The notes below the pieces were generated by a model. The model made no database searches. It was not told the origin of the DNA and saw only the letters and a program-made list of their open reading frames with translations. A stretch of 5,629 nucleotides of DNA from Candidatus Rokuibacteriota bacterium (GTDB taxonomy: Bacteria; Methylomirabilota; Methylomirabilia; Rokubacteriales; CSP1-6), in NCBI GenBank assembly GCA_016206385.1, contig JACQRS010000205.1, forward strand, positions 1-5,629, in the 5' to 3' direction. Positions 1 to 4,292 of the stretch are shown one piece after another. The stretch's first letter is position 1. Each line of letters begins with the position of its first letter. Both the position numbers and the translations under genes were made by a program.

Positions 1-653
1 CCCACCCACACCTCCCCGTCCTCGAAGTGCTCCTTCTTCCAGACGGGGACGGTCTCTTTGAGCCGGTCGATGGCGAAGTGGCACGCCTCGAAGGCCTCGC
101 GCCGATGGGCGGCCGAGACGGCGATCACGACGCTGGCCTCGCCGATCTCCAGGCGCCCCACCCGGTGGACGATGGCCACCCGCTTCACGCTGGGCCAGCG
201 CGCCCGCACCAGCTCGACGATCTCGCGCATCTTGGCCTCGGCCATGGGCGCGTGCGCCTCGTACTCGAGGAACTTCACCCGGCGGCCGCCGGTCTCGTTG
301 CGCACCACGCCCGAAAAGACCGCGATCCCCCCCGCCTCGGGGTGGGCCACGGCCTCGCTGAGCGCGGCCTCGGAGAGGGGCCGGTCCGTGACCTGGTAGA
401 GGTCATGGGCCCCTCCGCTCACGGGCGGAAAGCAGCAGAGCTCCTCGCCGGGACGGAGCGGCGCCTCCGGCGGCACGTACTCGGTGCCGATGGCGAAGAG
501 GGTGTAGGGGCGGAAGGGATCAAGCTCGGGATGGCGGGCGACCAGCGCGGCCCAGGCGGACTCCACGGTGCCGCCGTCAGGAACCTCCACTTCGATGCGC
601 TCGCGGCCCGCCGCCTCGCGGTACCGCGCAAACAGCCTGACCGCCACCTTCAT
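1..653 (-). CDS. MoaD-MoaE fusion, molybdopterin synthase (3' end cut by window edge)
   Basis: Both subunits of molybdopterin synthase in one polypeptide. The enzyme inserts two sulfurs into cyclic pyranopterin monophosphate to form the molybdopterin dithiolene, in the cytoplasm. Residues 1-81 are the ubiquitin-like sulfur carrier MoaD, starting MKVAVRLFARYREAAG and ending in the diagnostic LCCFPPVSGG (G80-G81). Residues 82 to at least 217 are MoaE: GGIAVFSGVVRNETGG near 108-123, YEAHAPMAEAKM at 131-142, and the lysine-bearing PVWKKEHFEDGE at 203-214, where family catalytic lysines lie. No linker separates the two. The window ends at codon 218, probably a few residues before the stop. The ATG at 653 fits the MoaD family start; its Shine-Dalgarno sequence is weak. 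A fusion of this type, MoaX, is known in Mycobacterium tuberculosis and is reported to be cleaved after translation. Domain identity is certain; processing here is inferred. Confidence 0.95.
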   Translation of the reverse strand, partial: MKVAVRLFARYREAAGRERIEVEVPDGGTVESAWAALVARHPELDPFRPYTLFAIGTEYVPPEAPLRPGEELCCFPPVSGGAHDLYQVTDRPLSEAALSEAVAHPEAGGIAVFSGVVRNETGGRRVKFLEYEAHAPMAEAKMREIVELVRARWPSVKRVAIVHRVGRLEIGEASVVIAVSAAHRREAFEACHFAIDRLKETVPVWKKEHFEDGEVWV

Positions 654-756
654 CCTGCACGCCCCTGCCAGCCGAGCGCCGGGGATGCCCTCCCAGAGCG
701 AATCCGAGAAGCCGTAGCGGGCCGTGAAGCGCAGGACGCCGGAGCGCTCGGAGGAA

Positions 757-771
757 CCCAACAAGGTTGGG
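757..771. repeat. Perfect hairpin, 6-bp stem and 3-nt loop
   Basis: CCCAAC at 757-762 pairs with GTTGGG at 766-771 around the loop AAG. It lies 13 nt from a second, more GC-rich hairpin. No T-tract follows on either strand, so it is not a standard intrinsic terminator. It may be part of the repeat-like element that fills this gap. Confidence 0.55.
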
Positions 772-783
772 CGACGACGACTA

Positions 784-800
784 CCCCCCGCCTCGGGGGG
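784..800. repeat. Perfect GC hairpin, 7-bp stem and 3-nt loop
   Basis: CCCCCCG at 784-790 pairs with CGGGGGG at 794-800 around CCT, a very stable stem. It lies downstream of the Fe-S carrier stop codon in the direction of transcription and could slow or end transcription. On the minus strand it is followed by TAGTCGTCG rather than a T-tract, so terminator function is not supported by the standard signature. Confidence 0.55.
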
Positions 801-817
801 ATGGGGGGGCCAGCGGA

Positions 818-876
818 GGGGTCCGAGCGAGCGAAGCCCGTCGAGGCGACGAGGTCTGAGCGAAGGAGGGCACCCC
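818..876. repeat. Candidate dispersed intergenic repeat block
   Basis: A 59-bp block bounded by inverted GGGGT (818-822) and ACCCC (872-876). Inside it are a direct repeat GAGCGAAG at 829-836 and 858-865, and a small inverted pair GTCG/CGAC at 840-850. The compact internal symmetry in a non-coding gap next to two stable hairpins resembles a small dispersed palindromic element. Only one copy is in the window, so dispersion is inferred. Confidence 0.35.
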
Positions 877-890
877 GATGCATGGCTGAC

Positions 891-1138
891 TTAAAACTGG
901 TGGGACTGGCCGCAGCCACAGCTCGACTTCACGTTGGGATTCCTGATGGCGAAGCCGGCCCCCAGCATCTGGTTGTCCACGAAGTCGACCTCTGAGCCCG
1001 CCAGGTAGCGGGTGCTCATCGGATCCACATATACCTTGATCCCGCGCGACTCGATCACGCTGTCCCCGTCAACCGCCTGGTCCTCCCAGCCGAGCTCATA
1101 GGAGAAGGCCGAGCAGCCGCCTCCGTGAGCGTGATCAT
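891..1138 (-). pseudogene. A-type Fe-S carrier (HesB/IscA/ErpA family), internal deletion and frameshift
   Basis: A-type carriers hold a transient Fe-S cluster through three cysteines and pass it to apoproteins. The ATG at 1138-1136 has an excellent Shine-Dalgarno (GGAGG, 1148-1144) and begins MITLTEAA, the typical family N-terminus. That frame ends at a TGA at 1057-1055 after 27 residues. In another frame, without a start codon, lies a well-preserved C-terminal two-thirds: GGGCSAFSYELGWEDQ, then VYVDPMSTRYLAGSEVDF, then NPNVKSSCGCGQSHQF and TAA at 893-891. All three ligand cysteines (GGGCS and SSCGCG) survive in it. The roughly 25-30 residues normally between MITLTEAA and GGGCS are absent. 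The junction is a single GGAGGCGGC (1124-1116) that reads correctly as either side in different frames, as expected for deletion between short direct repeats. GGGCS, DPMS and SSCGCG resemble ErpA most. Assembly or sequencing error is the main alternative. Confidence 0.8.
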
Positions 1139-1143
1139 GAATT

Positions 1144-1148
1144 CCTCC
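1144..1148 (-). promoter_or_regulatory. Strong Shine-Dalgarno of the Fe-S carrier gene
   Basis: GGAGG read on the minus strand, 5 nt before the ATG at 1138. This near-ideal site confirms that ATG as the true start, so the frameshift lies inside the gene and is not a wrong start call. Confidence 0.75.
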
Positions 1149-1170
1149 GTTCAGGTTCGATGCGAGGCTA

Positions 1171-1179
1171 ATTATATCA
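1171..1179 (-). promoter_or_regulatory. Extended -10 promoter motif (TGATATAAT)
   Basis: On the minus strand the sequence is TGATATAAT, an exact match to the sigma-70-type extended -10 pattern TGnTATAAT. Its TG comes from the SDR stop codon TGA. It lies about 32 nt upstream of the Fe-S carrier ATG, which predicts a short leader of about 25 nt. No good -35 hexamer is seen at 16-18 nt spacing, which fits extended -10 promoters. It stands out as an AT-rich island in high-GC DNA. It would give the Fe-S carrier its own promoter, separate from the pterin operon. Confidence 0.5.
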
Positions 1180-1893
1180 GAGGATCCCGCCGGCGGGCAG
1201 GAGGGTCAGCTCCTCCAGCGAAGCGCCCGGCGGCAGGCTCGCCATGAGCACGGCCGCCTCCGCCACATCCTGAGGCCTCAGCATCCGGCCCCGGTCCGGC
1301 GGGTTGGGGACCTGATCCCAGAGGGTGGTATCAACGGCTCCCGGCACCAGCGCCCCGACCCTGACGCCGTGGGCCCGCATCTCCTCCGCCAGCACCTGGG
1401 TGAGGCCCAGGACGCCGTGCTTGGAGGCCGCATAGGCCGAGCACGCCGGGATGGCCCGCTTGGCCGCGACCGAGACGACATTGATGATCGTGCCCCGGCG
1501 CCGGGCGATCATCGGCGCCAGCACGGCGCGGCAGGTCAGATAGACTCCCCGGAGGTTCACCGCCATCATCTCGTCCCAGTCCGAGAGCTTCGACTCCGCC
1601 ACCGAGCCGAAGGCCGCGACGCCGGCCGCCGTCACCAGGATATCCACGCGACCCCACTCGCCCAGCGTCCGCTCCACCAGGGCGGCGACCGACGCCTCCT
1701 GGCGCACGTCGGTGGCAATGGCCAGGGCCACGCCGTTCTGGCTGCGGATGAAGGCGGCGACCTCGTTCAGCTCGGAGACGGTCCGAGCGGCCAGGGCGAC
1801 GCGGGCGCCCTCGCGGCCGAAGGCCAGAGCGACGGCGCGGCCGATCCCACGCCCCCCGCCGGTCACGATCGCCACCTGCTCCTTGAGCTTCAA
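1177..1893 (-). CDS. SDR-family NAD(P)-dependent oxidoreductase
   Basis: A 238-residue classical short-chain dehydrogenase/reductase, normal length for the family. It has the Rossmann glycine motif TGGGRGIG at 11-18, the acidic TDV at 61-63, an active-site Asn at 113 (AVNLRG), Ser141 (INVVSVAA) and the YxxxK pair Tyr154/Lys158 (SAYAASK), so the catalytic tetrad is complete. Arg37 (AARTVSEL) after strand 2 favours NADP(H) by family rule. The usual NNAG is replaced by TAAG at 88-91. The start is TTG at 1893-1891, overlapping the folE stop as TTGA, and gives the standard opening MKLKEQVAIVTGG. Substrate cannot be read from sequence. Coupling to folE and two PTPS/QueD genes suggests a pterin reductase (sepiapterin reductase or FolM-like), but the closest general look is 3-oxoacyl-ACP-reductase-like SDR. 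Confidence 0.9.
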   Translation of the reverse strand: MKLKEQVAIVTGGGRGIGRAVALAFGREGARVALAARTVSELNEVAAFIRSQNGVALAIATDVRQEASVAALVERTLGEWGRVDILVTAAGVAAFGSVAESKLSDWDEMMAVNLRGVYLTCRAVLAPMIARRRGTIINVVSVAAKRAIPACSAYAASKHGVLGLTQVLAEEMRAHGVRVGALVPGAVDTTLWDQVPNPPDRGRMLRPQDVAEAAVLMASLPPGASLEELTLLPAGGIL

Positions 1894-3461
1894 AGCAGGT
1901 CGCTCCGGCGCTTGATCAGCTCCATGAACTCGGCCCGCGTCTCCGGCCGGGCGCGGAAGGCGCCCAGCATCGCCGAGGTCACCGCCTTCGAGTTCTGCTT
2001 CTCCACGCCGCGCATCACCATGCAGAGGTGGATCGCCTCGATCACCACCGCCACGCCGCGCGGCTGGAGCACCTCCTGGAGGGTCTGGGCGATCGGGGTG
2101 GTGAGCCGCTCCTGGACCTGAAGGCGCCGACTGAACATCTCGACCAGGCGCGGGAGCTTGGAAAGCCCGATGATCTTCTTATCGGGTAGATACGCGATGT
2201 GGCATTTGCCCACAAATGGGAGGAGATGATGCTCGCAATTATGGGTCAGATGACCGGCCACGAGGAACGTCGGGTGCGGCTCGCATTTGAAACTGTAGAC
2301 GGTGTGTGGCTTCCTCGCGCGCGGGAGCGGACGCACTTCCACAACGGTCGCGTACGTGCTGTCGACCGGAACGTAGAACTCGCTCTCCTGACGAAAGCCG
2401 TGCTTGCCGCGCCAGCCCGGCTGGTGCCATCGGTTCGAAACGTAGATCACCCCTACTGTACCCCGAGAGTCGTGAGCGCCAACCGGCGCGTCCAAGTAGG
2501 AACCGAGCGCTGCGAGGAACCTGAGATTTGAGCTGAACAGGCGCCGGCAGCCCCGCCGCATCTGCTCACCATCCCCGTCGCAGTAGCCGTCGAGAAAGCC
2601 CTGCATCATCTCCTGTGACGAGGTGACAACCCGCGGGAACTCGAACGAGGTCGTCTTGCTCCTCGAGCCGTTCTCCGAAACGCCCAGCCAGCGGCACAGC
2701 TTCTCGCCGATCGCCCGCGAGACAATTCGCACCCGGAACGCAGGTACCTCTGCCTCGCGGAACCCGGACGGTACTGTGACGCGCTCGACGGCCGGGGCGG
2801 CGCCCGGGAAGGCTTCAGTCAGCATGGTGCGGAATTTCTCGGCAAACACCCGGCTCTTCACGGTCAGCGAGACGCGCCGGCCTTCTTGAATGCTGCCGTC
2901 GGATGCGACCCCCCCGAGCACATAGCCGACCGCATACCCCGGTTTCGGCTCATAAGGCCTTCGGCACAGGGACCGCGGGTTGACCCACTCGACCTTCTCG
3001 CCCGGCCGGAGGTTCTGCGCTTCCTGCCATCCCGTTTCGGTCATCAGCGGATGGTCGGGGGTCACTCGAAAGCGTCCAGATGCTGTCCGTACCTCGACGA
3101 TCTCCCGTGTTTTTCGTGAGGTGACTGCGACAACCGTGGTTTGCTTCAGATAGCCATGATCCAAGGTCCAAAGCTGGTCTCCCACTTTAACTTCCCTGGC
3201 CGGTTTTGCGCCCCCGACTGCGTTTACGACCTGCTTGCTTGGAACACATAGGCTGAATAGGTCGATGTCCTTCACGAGCACCATCTCGTCGTAGTTTTCG
3301 ACGAAGAGCGCGCCGTTCAGGATGTCGTCCACGTCCTGCTCGTAGCCGGAGGTCAGGTCGCGGAGCGCCTTCGCCACCCGCTCCGGCGTGCGCTCGAGCC
3401 CCTCGCGCGTCGGGTCCTCGCCGAGCTCCTTCAGGAGGTCGGTGATCAGCTTCTCGATCAT
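1890..3461 (-). CDS. folE: GTP cyclohydrolase I (FolE) precursor with in-frame intein
   Basis: FolE converts GTP to 7,8-dihydroneopterin triphosphate, the entry to folate, biopterin-type and queuosine-type pathways; it is a cytoplasmic zinc enzyme. The reading frame encodes 523 residues. Residues 1-71 (MIEKLITDLLKELGEDPTRE to DIDLFSL) and 409-523 (CEHHLLPFVGKCHIAYLPDK to SDLL) are the two FolE parts. Joined, they give 186 residues, the normal bacterial length, with a seamless family motif DIDLFSL-CEHH. Zinc ligands are Cys409, His412 and Cys480 (HLCMVMRG); His411 is the neighbouring active-site histidine. The core also has GLSKLPRLVEMF and RRLQVQERLT. Residues 72-408 are an intein, listed separately. 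The ATG is preceded by a strong GAGGGGGAG (3475-3467). It overlaps the upstream QueD stop as ATGA, and the downstream SDR start overlaps this stop. Confidence 0.97.
   Translation of the reverse strand: MIEKLITDLLKELGEDPTREGLERTPERVAKALRDLTSGYEQDVDDILNGALFVENYDEMVLVKDIDLFSLCVPSKQVVNAVGGAKPAREVKVGDQLWTLDHGYLKQTTVVAVTSRKTREIVEVRTASGRFRVTPDHPLMTETGWQEAQNLRPGEKVEWVNPRSLCRRPYEPKPGYAVGYVLGGVASDGSIQEGRRVSLTVKSRVFAEKFRTMLTEAFPGAAPAVERVTVPSGFREAEVPAFRVRIVSRAIGEKLCRWLGVSENGSRSKTTSFEFPRVVTSSQEMMQGFLDGYCDGDGEQMRRGCRRLFSSNLRFLAALGSYLDAPVGAHDSRGTVGVIYVSNRWHQPGWRGKHGFRQESEFYVPVDSTYATVVEVRPLPRARKPHTVYSFKCEPHPTFLVAGHLTHNCEHHLLPFVGKCHIAYLPDKKIIGLSKLPRLVEMFSRRLQVQERLTTPIAQTLQEVLQPRGVAVVIEAIHLCMVMRGVEKQNSKAVTSAMLGAFRARPETRAEFMELIKRRSDLL
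2238..3248 (-). mobile_element. Intein with LAGLIDADG homing endonuclease, inserted in folE
   Basis: A protein-splicing element of 337 residues (precursor 72-408). It starts with the nucleophile Cys72 (CVPSKQVVNAVGG, block A). Block B is GRFRVTPDHPLMT with the TxxH pair Thr134/His137. Block F is TVYSFKCEPHPTFLVAG (387-403), and block G is HLTHN with penultimate His407 and terminal Asn408, followed by Cys409 as the +1 residue. These are the residues of a class 1 cis-splicing intein. Between the splicing blocks lies a two-motif LAGLIDADG endonuclease: LGGVASDGS (182-190, acidic Asp188) and FLDGYCDGDG (289-298, acidic Asp297). Both acidic residues are kept, so the nuclease may be active. Its GC content is visibly lower than its surroundings: by hand count 52% in bases 3121-3180 against 80% in 3361-3420. 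This suggests horizontal arrival. Boundaries are exact because the joined FolE sequence is intact. Confidence 0.95.
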
Positions 3462-3883
3462 CTCAGCTCCCCCTCGCCGCAGTACTCAAAGACATTGTTG
3501 GCCGTCTCCACCACCGCGACGCGCCTGAGCGTTCCCGGCGGCAGGGCCCGGGCCAGCCAGTCCCAAAAGGTCCGGGCCAGATTCTCGCCGGTCGTGACGA
3601 CGCCCTCCAGGGCGGGCACATCGGCGTTCAGGTCGCGATGGTCCACCACATCCACGAGCGCCTGCCTCACCGCCGCGTCCAGCCGCTTGAGGTCATACGC
3701 CATTCCCGTCACCGCGTCCACGCCCCCGGCCACCGTGACCTCCACCAGATAGTTGTGACCATGAGGCCTGAAGCACGGCCCGTAGACGGCGCGGTTCTCC
3801 GCCTCGGAGAGCGCCGGGCTCGCCAGCCGGTGGCCGGCGCTGAGGTGATAGCTCCGGGTCAGCGTCACTTCATCACGGGCCAT
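3458..3883 (-). CDS. queD: 6-carboxytetrahydropterin synthase/6-pyruvoyl-tetrahydropterin synthase (QueD-type)
   Basis: A 141-residue member of the PTPS/QueD family (COG0720), which acts on the FolE product 7,8-dihydroneopterin triphosphate. Zinc ligands are His18 (SAGHRL), His41 and His43 (HGHNY). Cys37 sits in a CxxxHGH motif, the spacing typical of QueD enzymes; Asp81-His82 (VDHRDLN) complete the catalytic set, and Glu126 (VVETANN) is the likely pterin anchor. VTTGENLARTFW at 96-107 is the family helix. I chose the ATG at 3883 because it opens the family sequence and has a GGAG 4 nt upstream. It overlaps the preceding PTPS gene by 11 nt. A longer in-frame start at 4021 adds 46 residues antiparallel to nothing but out of frame within the preceding gene, and is rejected. 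The stop overlaps the folE start as ATGA. QueD (queuosine route) and a biopterin-type PTPS cannot be separated from sequence alone, and no queC or queE is in the window. Confidence 0.9.
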   Translation of the reverse strand: MARDEVTLTRSYHLSAGHRLASPALSEAENRAVYGPCFRPHGHNYLVEVTVAGGVDAVTGMAYDLKRLDAAVRQALVDVVDHRDLNADVPALEGVVTTGENLARTFWDWLARALPPGTLRRVAVVETANNVFEYCGEGELR

Positions 3884-4292
3884 AGTACTCCACGTGGAAG
3901 GTCGGATCCTCCCAGAGCCGGATCCGCCACAGCCGATCGGGCCCGAGCTTCGGGCCCAAGAGATCCCAGATCGTGCGCGCCAGGTTCTCCGTGGTGGGGA
4001 TGACGCCCGAAAAGAGGGCATCGTCGTTCAGGTCAGCGTGGTCGAAGCGCTGGATCACCGCCTCTCCGACGACCCGTTTCAGCTCGGCCAGGTCCATCAC
4101 CATCCCGGTCCGCTCATCCACGGCGCCGCGGATCGTCACTTCCAGGGTGTAGTTGTGGCCGTGGACGGTGGTGAGGGCCCCGAAGGCCCGCCGGTTCTCC
4201 TCGGGGCTCCACTCCCGGCGCCAGTAGCGGTGAGCCGCCGAGAAGGTGAAGCGGCGGGTGGCGTAGACCGGTCCTGCTCCGGGCTCGCTCAT
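3873..4292 (-). CDS. PTPS/QueD-family protein lacking the catalytic cysteine
   Basis: A 139-residue COG0720 paralog directly upstream of the QueD-type gene. It keeps the three zinc histidines His21 (SAAHRYW), His44 and His46 (HGHNY), the Asp84-His85 pair (FDHADLN), IPTTENLARTIW at 98-109 and the pterin-anchor Glu128. At the catalytic position four residues before HGH it has Leu40 (FGALTTVHGH) where its neighbour has Cys37. The whole protein contains no cysteine, and there is no Glu at that position as in the PTPS-III type. So it has an intact metal and pterin site but lacks the usual proton-transfer residue. It may catalyse a different step, be a partner of its paralog, or use another residue. 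The start at 4292 is set by the ATGA overlap with the glycosyltransferase stop and a GAGGG Shine-Dalgarno. An upstream GTG/ATG giving 21 more residues lies inside the preceding gene and is not needed. Confidence 0.88.
   Translation of the reverse strand: MSEPGAGPVYATRRFTFSAAHRYWRREWSPEENRRAFGALTTVHGHNYTLEVTIRGAVDERTGMVMDLAELKRVVGEAVIQRFDHADLNDDALFSGVIPTTENLARTIWDLLGPKLGPDRLWRIRLWEDPTFHVEYYGP
3888..3891 (-). promoter_or_regulatory. Ribosome binding site deciding the QueD-type gene start
   Basis: GGAG on the minus strand, 4 nt before the ATG at 3883. It lies inside the last codons of the preceding PTPS gene and supports an internal overlapping start over the longer reading frame from 4021. Confidence 0.55.

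Larger units (their letters stand above)
654..890. other. Intergenic gap between moaD-moaE and the Fe-S carrier gene
   Basis: About 240 bp with no convincing gene. The central part (roughly 757-876) is very GC-rich and holds two perfect hairpins and a repeat-like block, listed separately. The part nearest moaD-moaE (654-755) is odd: read on the minus strand in the moaD frame it stays open and has strongly GC-rich third positions, encoding for example LRFTARYGFSDSLW. It could be a remnant coding segment or chance openness in high-GC DNA. No tRNA was seen. Confidence 0.6.

Noticed and set aside
784..800. Intrinsic terminator after the Fe-S carrier gene
   Set aside because: The stem is strong, but no T-tract follows on either strand, so I list it only as a hairpin.
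650..919. Minus-strand open frame of 89 codons across the intergenic gap
   Set aside because: It reads through the hairpins and repeat block, is Ser/Ala/Pro/Arg-rich, overlaps the Fe-S carrier end in the wrong frame, and has no family look.
27..995. Long plus-strand open frame of 322 codons
   Set aside because: It runs antisense to moaD-moaE and the Fe-S carrier; the translation is rich in G, H, R and L with no family motif, as expected for a GC-rich antisense shadow.
891..1138. Programmed ribosomal frameshift to rescue the Fe-S carrier
   Set aside because: No slippery run is seen, and a frame change alone would not restore the missing ~25-30 residues before GGGCS.
1369..2121. Plus-strand open frame of 250 codons
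   Set aside because: Antisense to the SDR and folE C-extein; no recognisable domain.
2238..3248. Group I or II intron instead of an intein in folE
   Set aside because: The insert is one open frame continuous with both exteins and carries all protein-splicing blocks; no intron is needed.
3884..4021. 46-residue N-terminal extension of the QueD-type protein
   Set aside because: It lies wholly inside the preceding PTPS gene, is Arg/Ser-rich, and the family start with its own Shine-Dalgarno is at 3883.
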